A stretch of DNA of 20,663 nt from Acidobacteriota bacterium (GTDB lineage Bacteria > Acidobacteriota > Vicinamibacteria > Marinacidobacterales > SMYC01), in assembly GCA_029263435.1 (NCBI GenBank), contig JAJCXL010000338.1:1-20663 (forward strand), given 5' to 3'. A program made the translations under genes and the position numbers. The notes under the pieces were generated by a model. The model did no database searches. It saw only the letters and a program-made list of their open reading frames with translations, and was not told where the DNA came from. Below are positions 14,757-20,663 of this stretch, one piece after another (positions within the stretch are counted from its first letter, which is position 1; each line of letters starts with the position of its first letter).

Positions 14757-16676
14757 CTACCAGGCGTATCCGATGGAAGCTTCGACGATGTTCGCGTCAT
14801 AGTCGTTGAACCCAAAAGTCTTCTCTTCGTAGTCGACGTAGCGATAGCCGAGGTTCAGCAAATAGCCACCGGTAACGGTGAGCTCCACATAGGCTCTCAC
14901 GTCGTTTCGGCGTATGGCGAAGCTTCCAGCGTTGTCGTACCAGCGCGCGTCCGCACCGACCCTCCACTGTGGGTCGAAGCGGTAGCGAAGGCGAGCGTCG
15001 ATGAAGTTGGCGTCCGATTCGAACAGAATGGGGAACAAGGCCGGCGCACCCGCAGAGACGGTTTGGTCCACCGCGTGATTCACGCGGATGAGCGAGTAGC
15101 CTCCAGAAAAGTCGAGCTCCTTTTTTCGGTAGCCGATGCGAGCACTCAAGCTGTCCCGGTCGGACTCCCAATTGGGCGTCGTTGAGAGTTGCCCCGGCGG
15201 ACGGTTGTCGTTCTCGATCCGGCGGCCGGTATAGCTCGCGTCCAGACGGACCCCGTTTTGGAGCTTGGCCTTTGCTCGCAGCCGCAATCGCAGCCTAGAG
15301 GTGGGGGCTGCCAACGTGAACGGATCGTCATAGCTTCCGGTCTCGAGCTCCCCGTTGAAATCGAGCACGCGCCCCGGGCTCCATTGACCGGCAAGAAAGA
15401 ATCCGGCATGGGTCGTCTTTCTCGTCTCGACCGAAGGCGGTTCGTCCTCACTTTGCCCATGATCGACGCTTCGGGATTCGTAGCGAAGTCCCCCGGTCAC
15501 GACGATGTCGGTGCTCAGCGCATACTGGACGCCGCCTTCGAGACCGGTCGTGGTGGTGTCCCATAAGTTGAACAGAGGGGTGTCGTCCCACGTACCGTCT
15601 CCGCTCTGGTTCGCGTCTCGGCGCCAGAGCCCTCCGACCAACGACGCGCGTTCGTTGAGCAGATAGGAAACGTCGGCATCGACCCAGATCGTATCTCGCC
15701 CGATATCTCGAAGCCCTTCGACATCCGTCGTGAAGGGTGCGCCCGCGAACGTCACCCCCGCCGAGCGTTCCGAGGCTTCACCGTCGAGGTTCAAGTTCTC
15801 GACGCTCCCCGACAGTCGGATGAGCCACTGCGGCGTCGGCGTCAGGTTCGCCCGAACGGTGTGCTGAAAGCTCTCGAGCGCGTAAGGCTGATCCAAAAAG
15901 AAGAAGCTGAGCTCGGACGCGTTGTCGGTGTTGGTTCCGAGCGTTCCCCCGGGAAGAAAGATCTCGTAGGCATTCTCATAGTCACGGACGTGCTCTTGCA
16001 GCACTAGAGATGCCTTGTCCCACTTGTATTGAAACGCGATGTCGAACTCGTTGTTCTTCTCATCGACCGGCCGCTCGAGCTCGAACACCTCGCGTTGGAT
16101 ATCCAGCTGGGTCGTCCCGTCCCCGTGCCGGGTGTAGCGGCTGAAGTCGAAGTTCAAGCTCGCCCGAGGCGCCAACGTCAAGTCGAGCGACGCGTGATCG
16201 CGCACCCGATCGAAGTTGAAGCTCGTGAAGTCTCCTTCGGCATCCAAGCTCGGGTCGACCAGCCCCGCGGGCAAGATGATGTCCTGGTAGAAATAAGTCG
16301 ATTTCGACCGCTCGTAGCCGAATCGATATTTTCCGAACTTGGCCATGTCGAAGCGGAGGGTCTCGAACGGGTCGCCTCCGAAGTGATCGATATCGAAGCT
16401 GATGCGATCGACCTTGTCGCTGAGTGCTCCGACCGGCACGTAGTCGAATCGAATCTCGAAGATGCGGGGTCCTTGATCGAGGTTCACGTGTTGCTGGTAC
16501 TTGCCCTCTTCGCCACCGACGCTGACCCCGCGATAGCCGACCCTAAACCGTCCGGTGAGCTCATCGTCGTCGTCGCTAGACGCAGAGACGACACTCGTCA
16601 CACACCCCAGCGCAACCGCGACCGAGGCTAGAAGACTCGAGCCACGCTTGAAGAAGGTCATGCTTGCGCCGCTCAT
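14757..16676 (-). CDS. MtrB/PioB-like outer-membrane beta-barrel of a porin-cytochrome conduit
   Basis: 639 aa. ATG 16676 overlaps the cytochrome stop as ATGA; ATG 16661 is an alternative. Signal peptide about 6-32, then an acidic SSDDDDEL segment. The remainder is alternating beta-strand pattern with acidic and aromatic turns, and ends in VEASIGYAW, the aromatic C-terminal barrel signal recognised by the Bam machinery. The repeated antiparallel strand pattern and the partner multiheme gene fit the MtrB/PioB decaheme-associated family, which sheathes a periplasmic cytochrome through the outer membrane so electrons can cross. The N-terminal CXXC of Shewanella MtrB is not present. A specific subfamily cannot be assigned by eye. 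Gene order cytochrome then barrel, coupled by a 4-bp overlap, supports a stoichiometric complex. Confidence 0.85.
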   Translation of the reverse strand: MSGASMTFFKRGSSLLASVAVALGCVTSVVSASSDDDDELTGRFRVGYRGVSVGGEEGKYQQHVNLDQGPRIFEIRFDYVPVGALSDKVDRISFDIDHFGGDPFETLRFDMAKFGKYRFGYERSKSTYFYQDIILPAGLVDPSLDAEGDFTSFNFDRVRDHASLDLTLAPRASLNFDFSRYTRHGDGTTQLDIQREVFELERPVDEKNNEFDIAFQYKWDKASLVLQEHVRDYENAYEIFLPGGTLGTNTDNASELSFFFLDQPYALESFQHTVRANLTPTPQWLIRLSGSVENLNLDGEASERSAGVTFAGAPFTTDVEGLRDIGRDTIWVDADVSYLLNERASLVGGLWRRDANQSGDGTWDDTPLFNLWDTTTTGLEGGVQYALSTDIVVTGGLRYESRSVDHGQSEDEPPSVETRKTTHAGFFLAGQWSPGRVLDFNGELETGSYDDPFTLAAPTSRLRLRLRAKAKLQNGVRLDASYTGRRIENDNRPPGQLSTTPNWESDRDSLSARIGYRKKELDFSGGYSLIRVNHAVDQTVSAGAPALFPILFESDANFIDARLRYRFDPQWRVGADARWYDNAGSFAIRRNDVRAYVELTVTGGYLLNLGYRYVDYEEKTFGFNDYDANIVEASIGYAW

Positions 16677-17836
16677 TTGAGGAAGGCCGGATGCAGATTC
16701 GAGCCGTGGATTGTCGAGTGACAGTTCGTGCACAGGGTTTGAGAGGTGAAGCGAGCATGGAAACCCGGCGCACTCACGTGGCAGCTGTAGCACTGATCTG
16801 CCACACTCTGGAACTCCAGCAGGTGGCGGTTGGGCGAGCCGTGCGGCACGTGACACGACGTACAGCCTTCGACGAGAGAGGCGCCATGCTCGAAGACGAA
16901 CGGCGCGGACTTGTCGACGTGGCACTGTGCGCATAGCTGATCCTTGAACCCGCCGAGGCGGACCCTCTGAGTGGGCTCATGCGGGTTGTGGCACGACGTG
17001 CACTCCATGATCCCTTCTTCGAGCCGATGCCGCTCGTTGAACGTGAACTCGCTGACCGCGCTCGCATGACATTCGACGCAGCTTTGTGAGGCGCGACCGA
17101 GGTAGCTATCCGGCGCAAGCTCGTCCACGCGATCTCCCGAGTGCACCGTGTGGCAGCTCGTGCAAGAAAGGCCGGCTCGCGCATGCGAGCTCGCGAAAAA
17201 GCGGGGATGGGTTTGGCCGTGGCAGGTTTGGCATCGCTCGGTTCCGGCGCGGCCTTCCCACGACTGCTCTGATAGAGAGCCGAGCGTATGGCAGCTCGAG
17301 CAGGCCTGGCCCGCATGCGGGGTCCCGTGGGAGCGGAAGGGGCGAGGCTCCGCTTCGGTGGAGATCGCAGCCACGGAAGCGGTCGAGAAGCTCATGCTTT
17401 CGGTCGCACTCTCGTGGCAGCTTACGCAGCGTGCGTCTCCCGCAGCGCCGGTGACGCCGGCGTCGAACCCGTGGATCGCGTGACAGCTCGCGCAGTCGAG
17501 CCCCGCCGCGAAATGCTCCTCGTCGTGACCGGAGTCGTCGTGGCACTCGAGACACATCCCGCGACGCTCCGCGGCCGTGAATCGCTCACGGCTGGGTTGG
17601 AGAGTCTCGTCCTGGGGATCCTGGACGTGGGCACGTCCCGGGCCGTGACAGCTCTGACAACCGTGCTCGGCGAGAGCGTTGAAATCGTCCCAGGCATGAG
17701 GAGAGCCCGCCAAGGTCTCCCGTTCCGGAGTGTGACATTGGATGCACATCTCGCTTCCGACGTAGGGGTCCGGCTGCGCGGAAAGGAGTACCGGGAGAAC
17801 GACGACAAACACTAACGCCGGCACGAGGTGCTTCAT
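16673..17836 (-). CDS. Periplasmic 14-heme c-type cytochrome, DmsE/MtrA-like
   Basis: 387 aa with a Sec signal peptide (about 1-20, LLSA before QPDP). There are fourteen CXXCH heme sites, starting at residues 31, 60, 95, 115, 137, 179, 202, 225, 253, 279, 302, 325, 349 and 369, about one heme per 26 residues. The C-terminal half has MtrA/DmsE-like blocks: CTSCHNPHEP, LCAQCHVDKSAPFVFEHG, EGCTSCHVPHGSPN, and a final CTNCHSTIHGSN. MtrA and DmsE carry ten hemes, so this is an enlarged member. It is expected to mature through the cytochrome c system in the periplasm and insert into the barrel encoded next. Start ATG 17836 overlaps the upstream stop by ATGA, and its own stop overlaps the barrel ATG. 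Role: a long heme wire between the inner-membrane tetraheme protein and the outer membrane. Confidence 0.95.
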   Translation of the reverse strand: MKHLVPALVFVVVLPVLLSAQPDPYVGSEMCIQCHTPERETLAGSPHAWDDFNALAEHGCQSCHGPGRAHVQDPQDETLQPSRERFTAAERRGMCLECHDDSGHDEEHFAAGLDCASCHAIHGFDAGVTGAAGDARCVSCHESATESMSFSTASVAAISTEAEPRPFRSHGTPHAGQACSSCHTLGSLSEQSWEGRAGTERCQTCHGQTHPRFFASSHARAGLSCTSCHTVHSGDRVDELAPDSYLGRASQSCVECHASAVSEFTFNERHRLEEGIMECTSCHNPHEPTQRVRLGGFKDQLCAQCHVDKSAPFVFEHGASLVEGCTSCHVPHGSPNRHLLEFQSVADQCYSCHVSAPGFHARFTSQTLCTNCHSTIHGSNLHPAFLK

Positions 17837-18069
17837 TCAGTCTCCGTCGGCGCTTCAGCGGCGGGCGGGATCGCGAACAAAGAGATGAAGAACAAGACGA
17901 CTCCGAGAGCCACGAGCGTACAACCGAAGGCGGCGAAGGCCATGAATCCGAGTGGATGCTGAAGTCCGAAGAGCGAGCCCAGCTCGACGACGAGCCCTGC
18001 CAACGTCAATCGAAGAGACCAATAGAATCGTGTCTCTGCTTTCGTTCTCGTCGCCGCACCTGCGCTCAT
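17833..18069 (-). CDS. 78-aa two-helix membrane protein of the electron-transfer operon
   Basis: ATG 18069 overlaps the upstream TGA by four bases (ATGA, 18066-18069), and its stop overlaps the cytochrome ATG the same way, so it is translated within the operon. A polar N-terminus (1-15) is followed by two predicted transmembrane helices (about 16-35 and 41-66) and a short acidic, Pro-rich tail. There is no cysteine pair or heme motif; a single Cys50 lies in helix 2. I do not recognise a family. The position between the tetraheme quinol oxidase and the 14-heme cytochrome suggests a small inner-membrane subunit or assembly factor. Similar unnamed small proteins could be overlooked elsewhere because of size. 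Confidence 0.8.
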   Translation of the reverse strand: MSAGAATRTKAETRFYWSLRLTLAGLVVELGSLFGLQHPLGFMAFAAFGCTLVALGVVLFFISLFAIPPAAEAPTETE

Positions 18070-18701
18070 GGACGGACCTCCAACAGTTCTTGGATAGATG
18101 GCTTCCATTTCTCCGCGGCGCTCGCTCCGGCGACGTCATGGGCCGTTGTGTGGCAATCCATGCATTTGATGCCATTGGAGACGAGCTCCGGCATGTCAGC
18201 AACGTGGATCTCCTCGAATCGGCGTGCACCCGCGTGACAGTACAGACATTCACGGTTTTGATACGGGCTATACAGCTCGATCCGTTCCGGGGTCTGCCCC
18301 GTGTAATAGACCCACAAGTGAGTGAGCCCGTTCAGCTTCGCGTTGAGATCTCCGAATAACGTGTACTGGGTGTGGCACGTGAAGCAGGCAACCTTTCGGT
18401 CGATCCGGCCGTTTTGAAAATGCGCCGCGGGAAGAGACGACTCGTCGGCCACCATCAAGCTCTCTCCGTATGGCTCCATCACGTGACACGAGAGACAAAA
18501 CGAAGTGGTCTTCGTGCTCTCGTAATGAAGATTGAACCCGGCGCGGACACTGGCGACCGGAAGAGCGAACAAGGCGATGACCGCGAGCGCCCGTCCACCC
18601 GGCGAGTGAATGAGCGTCGGGCGGAGAATGAGAAGAACGATCACTCCCATCGACAGCATCACGAGGATCGCAACGGGCTCGACGGATAGAAATTTGCTCA
18701 C
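18066..18701 (-). CDS. NapC/NirT-type membrane tetraheme cytochrome c
   Basis: 211 aa from GTG 18701, chosen because AGAGGA lies four bases upstream and because it opens just before the first membrane helix; the longer frame has no such signal. Two predicted transmembrane helices (about 9-27 and 38-56) lead into a periplasmic domain with four CXXCH sites at 69, 106, 152 and 180. CLSCHVMEP (69-77) and CMDCHTTAH (180-188) are typical of the NapC/NirT/NrfH group, which oxidises menaquinol or ubiquinol and passes electrons to a periplasmic partner. Most relatives have a single anchor helix, so the second helix is unusual. As first gene of the operon it is the likely entry point of electrons for the 14-heme protein. 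The promoter presumably lies in 18702-18843; none is convincing. Confidence 0.92.
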   Translation of the reverse strand: MSKFLSVEPVAILVMLSMGVIVLLILRPTLIHSPGGRALAVIALFALPVASVRAGFNLHYESTKTTSFCLSCHVMEPYGESLMVADESSLPAAHFQNGRIDRKVACFTCHTQYTLFGDLNAKLNGLTHLWVYYTGQTPERIELYSPYQNRECLYCHAGARRFEEIHVADMPELVSNGIKCMDCHTTAHDVAGASAAEKWKPSIQELLEVRP

Positions 18702-18820
18702 GTGGTCCTCTCTTGGGCACACACCACTAGAGCCGTGAAAGTGCAAGAGGCGCGCCACCTCAAAAGGGCCGCAAACGCGTCGTTCTCGTTGCCGAGTTGA
18801 GTCAAGTCACGCGGAAATAG

Positions 18821-18841
18821 CGCGAGATACCGCTTCTCGCG
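18821..18841 (-). terminator. Hairpin after the monoheme cytochrome gene
   Basis: CGCGAGA (18821-18827) and TCTCGCG (18835-18841) form a perfect 7-bp stem with a 7-base loop, two bases beyond the stop of the monoheme cytochrome gene. On the minus strand it is followed by a short mixed T stretch (CTATTT), so it is a moderate intrinsic terminator or an mRNA-stabilising hairpin separating this gene from the downstream electron-transfer operon. Confidence 0.45.
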
Positions 18842-18843
18842 AT

Positions 18844-19170
18844 CTATTCTCGTGCGGCGAGCCAGTCGGCGATCGCCTTCAACTCTTCATCCGTACCGCG
18901 CCAGGGTGAGCGGTGCGCCTTGTCGTGGAGCTTCACGTCACGCTTTAGATAGGCCGAGATCCAAGAGGCGTCTCTCGGCGGGTCGAGCTCGCCCAGATCC
19001 GGACCTTTCATGCTTTCCGACTTCACCGACGCGTGAATGTCCTCACTCTCGATCGAATGACATCGACCGCAGCTCCCATCGATGAACGCTTGTTTTCCAA
19101 CGTCATCCTGAACCGCCCAAGACGTCCCTGCCGTGAGAGACATCACCAGCACCAAATTCTCCAGTCGCAT
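18844..19170 (-). CDS. Small exported monoheme cytochrome c
   Basis: 108 aa from ATG 19170. Upstream the minus strand carries GAGGAG about 10-12 bases away and GGA nearer; earlier in-frame starts would run through the 8-bp tandem repeat. Signal peptide about 1-19 (ends TSWA before VQDD). One CGRCH at 34-38 binds heme c; Met54 in SMKGPDLG is a candidate distal ligand. The C-terminal TDEELKAIADWLA helix is typical of class I cytochromes c. It is a likely diffusible periplasmic electron carrier. It is on the same strand as the multiheme operon 142 bp downstream, possibly sharing regulation, though a hairpin lies between. It is divergent from the efflux gene. Confidence 0.9.
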   Translation of the reverse strand: MRLENLVLVMSLTAGTSWAVQDDVGKQAFIDGSCGRCHSIESEDIHASVKSESMKGPDLGELDPPRDASWISAYLKRDVKLHDKAHRSPWRGTDEELKAIADWLAARE

Positions 19171-19187
19171 TTTCCAGAAACTCCTCA

Positions 19188-19211
19188 AGGATCGCAGGAT
19201 CGCAGGATCGC
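19188..19211. repeat. Three perfect 8-bp tandem repeats (AGGATCGC)
   Basis: AGGATCGC at 19188-19195, 19196-19203 and 19204-19211. The array lies 17 bp upstream of the monoheme cytochrome ATG on the minus strand, within the 186-bp divergent gap (19171-19356) that separates it from the TolC-like gene. It is either slippage-prone DNA in a leader region or a repeated binding site. No clear sigma-70 promoter was found in the gap. Confidence 0.9.
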
Positions 19212-19344
19212 CGGCCCAACACGCGGCCCGGCCCATCAGCTCGTATGCAATCTCAGCGCCACCAACGACGCAGCCAGAGGCAGGGAATGATCGAAAGTGT
19301 CAGTATTCGGGAACCGGAGCAGGTTTTCGAGGCTCAGAAGAACT

Positions 19345-19349
19345 GGAGG
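19345..19349 (+). promoter_or_regulatory. Ribosome binding site deciding the TolC-like start
   Basis: GGAGG lies one base before ATG 19351, too close to use, but seven bases before the in-frame GTG 19357, a normal spacing. The GTG is therefore the more likely start. Confidence 0.55.
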
Positions 19350-19356
19350 AATGAGA

Positions 19357-20661
19357 GTGTTACCCACCCAGCCATCTCGTATGCGCCACGGGGCCGCGCT
19401 CATGTTGCCCGTCATCGTCTCGCTCCTGGCTTCCCCGGCGACGCGCGCATGGAGCCAAGAGGCGTGGTCGCTCGAAAAGGTCGTCGCAGACGCGCTGTCC
19501 GATCATCCCGTCGTCGTGGCGGCACGCTACCGAGTGCTCTCCGCCGAGGGCTTGTCGGCGGATGCGGGCCGGTGGCAAAACCCGGTGCTGACGCTATCGG
19601 GTGAAAGCTTGCGTCCCGGTGCCGACGATTTCGATGTTTCGACGGACGCGGAGTTGTTCGCGTTCGTATCGCAGAGCTTCGAGACCGCCGGCAAACGCGG
19701 CCATCGGAGACGAGCGGCAGAGCAAGATGTAGAGATCGCCAAGCTCGACTTGCAATGGGTCGAGCGTGAAGTCGTCTATCGCGTCCAGATCGCGTTCGAG
19801 TCCACGGTCGCCGCGCAACAAAAACTGGCGCTGACGAAGGACAGCTCGGAGCGGCTCGAGCAGCTCGTCGAGTTGAATCGGGTGCGCTCGGCCGAGGGAT
19901 ACGTCTCCGAGGGTGATTTCATCAAGTCACAGCTCGAGTCGCGCCGTTTCGCGTATGGACAAAAACGCGCGGAGCTACTGCTCGCCCAGGCCAAGATCCG
20001 CTTGTTGCAGTCGCTGGGGCGCACCCAGTTCGAGACCGACTTTACGCTTGCCGCATCAGAGCCTCTCGTGGATTCTCCCGATGAGGATGAGTTAAGGGCG
20101 CAGGTGTCGCGACGCCCGGAAATCCTCCGCGCGGAGGCCTCCGTCGCGCGCGCTACCGCTTCGTCCGAGCTCGCCAATGCGCTCGCTTATCCCAACCTCA
20201 CGACCCAGCTCGGCTACAAACGCAACGGGCCCGACAACACCCTTTACGCCGGTCTCGTGGTCCCGCTACCTGTGTTCGACCGCAACCAGGGCGGCATTCT
20301 CTCCGGTCGCGCGGAGCTCGCCGCCGCCGAAGCCGAGCTCACTGTCACCCGTAGCCGCGCGCTCGGTGAGCTCGAAGCCGCCCTCGAAGGCGTCCGGCAA
20401 ACTCGAGAGCAAGTCGAAGGCCTGCGAGCGAGCTTCATCGAGCAAGCCGACGCGTCCCTCGAGATCGCCATGGCGGCCTATCGAGAAGGTGCCTCGGACC
20501 TACTCGTCGTGCTCGAAGCCGAGCGCACCCGAAACGCCGCGCAGGAGCTCGTCGTCGACGCGATGCTTCAGTATCGATTGGCGATACACGAGCTCGAGCG
20601 CTCCTCTGGAGGCCCCGTGGTCGAGACCCTGCTTGAAACTACCGAGGAGATCGGGCGATGA
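19357..20661 (+). CDS. TolC/CzcC-like outer-membrane efflux protein
   Basis: 434 aa from GTG 19357 (ATG 19351 and ATG 19381 are alternatives). Signal peptide about 12-31. It matches the outer-membrane efflux protein (OEP) family by its two-repeat pattern: each half opens with an Ala/Leu-rich helix, seen as AGRWQNPVLTL in the first and SSELANALAYPNLTTQLGY in the second, followed by long coiled-coil helices rich in Ala, Glu and Leu. GLVVPLPVFDRNQGG and YREGASDLLVVLEAER are hallmark CzcC/CusC-type segments. It forms the trimeric outer-membrane channel and periplasmic tunnel of an RND or similar tripartite pump, with metal export the commonest job of this subgroup. Its TGA overlaps the next ATG (ATGA), so the periplasmic adaptor gene probably follows outside the window. 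Confidence 0.92.
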   Translation: MLPTQPSRMRHGAALMLPVIVSLLASPATRAWSQEAWSLEKVVADALSDHPVVVAARYRVLSAEGLSADAGRWQNPVLTLSGESLRPGADDFDVSTDAELFAFVSQSFETAGKRGHRRRAAEQDVEIAKLDLQWVEREVVYRVQIAFESTVAAQQKLALTKDSSERLEQLVELNRVRSAEGYVSEGDFIKSQLESRRFAYGQKRAELLLAQAKIRLLQSLGRTQFETDFTLAASEPLVDSPDEDELRAQVSRRPEILRAEASVARATASSELANALAYPNLTTQLGYKRNGPDNTLYAGLVVPLPVFDRNQGGILSGRAELAAAEAELTVTRSRALGELEAALEGVRQTREQVEGLRASFIEQADASLEIAMAAYREGASDLLVVLEAERTRNAAQELVVDAMLQYRLAIHELERSSGGPVVETLLETTEEIGR

Positions 20662-20663
20662 GA
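20658..20663 (+). CDS. Start of the next efflux-operon gene (partial, two codons)
   Basis: ATG at 20658 overlaps the TolC-like stop by four bases and is followed by AGA at the window edge. Only the start is visible. By gene order in CzcCBA/CusCBA-type operons it would encode the periplasmic adaptor, but nothing of the protein can be read here. Confidence 0.4.

Overview
This is a 20.7 kb GC-rich chromosomal window with about 18 genes, packed tightly with many 1-4 bp start/stop overlaps. No rRNA, tRNA, transposase, phage gene or CRISPR array is visible. The mix suggests an uncultured, outer-membrane-bearing soil or sediment bacterium: an MtrB/PioB-type barrel with a multiheme cytochrome, an FHA-DUF4388 protein, a TolC/CzcC-type efflux protein, and Thr-rich 'VLPKP' exported proteins. 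Acidobacteriota is my best guess, with Myxococcota or another deltaproteobacterial lineage as alternatives. This is inference from gene content, not from a marker gene.

Layout. (1) 1-3947, minus strand: a c-di-GMP protein with an intact EAL domain but a degenerate GGDEF domain, coupled by TAATG to an exported glycine- and threonine-rich protein of unknown function. A second paralogue of that protein follows and runs off the left edge. (2) 4218-6595, plus strand: an FHA-DUF4388 signalling protein, then a membrane-anchored GAF-GGDEF diguanylate cyclase. The 270 bp divergent gap between (1) and (2) holds a perfect 11-bp inverted repeat. (3) 6619-7113 (minus), a small exported protein of unknown function, diverges from 7226-8992 (plus), a gamma-glutamyltransferase-like Ntn hydrolase. 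(4) 9013-14069, minus strand: a five-gene operon in the order RraA-like protein, peptide-type ABC binding lipoprotein, stand-alone D-glutamate cyclase-like (DUF4392) protein, DppB-type permease, DppC-type permease. No ATPase gene is in the window. (5) 14191-18701, minus strand: a five-gene electron-transfer operon in the order NapC/NirT-type tetraheme cytochrome, 78-aa two-helix membrane protein, 14-heme periplasmic cytochrome, MtrB/PioB-like outer-membrane barrel, double zinc-ribbon protein. The first four genes overlap by ATGA. (6) 18844-19170 (minus), a monoheme cytochrome c, diverges from 19357-20661 (plus), a TolC/CzcC-like outer-membrane efflux protein. The next gene of the efflux operon starts at 20658.

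How the parts fit. Region 5 has the parts of a trans-envelope electron conduit: an inner-membrane quinol oxidase, a periplasmic heme wire and an outer-membrane sheath. It has no recognisable surface cytochrome in the window. Regions 3 and 4 together suggest handling of gamma-glutamyl or D-glutamate-containing peptides, though the two units are convergent rather than one operon. Regions 1 and 2 form a small c-di-GMP and phospho-signalling cluster whose phosphodiesterase is translationally coupled to an exported protein.
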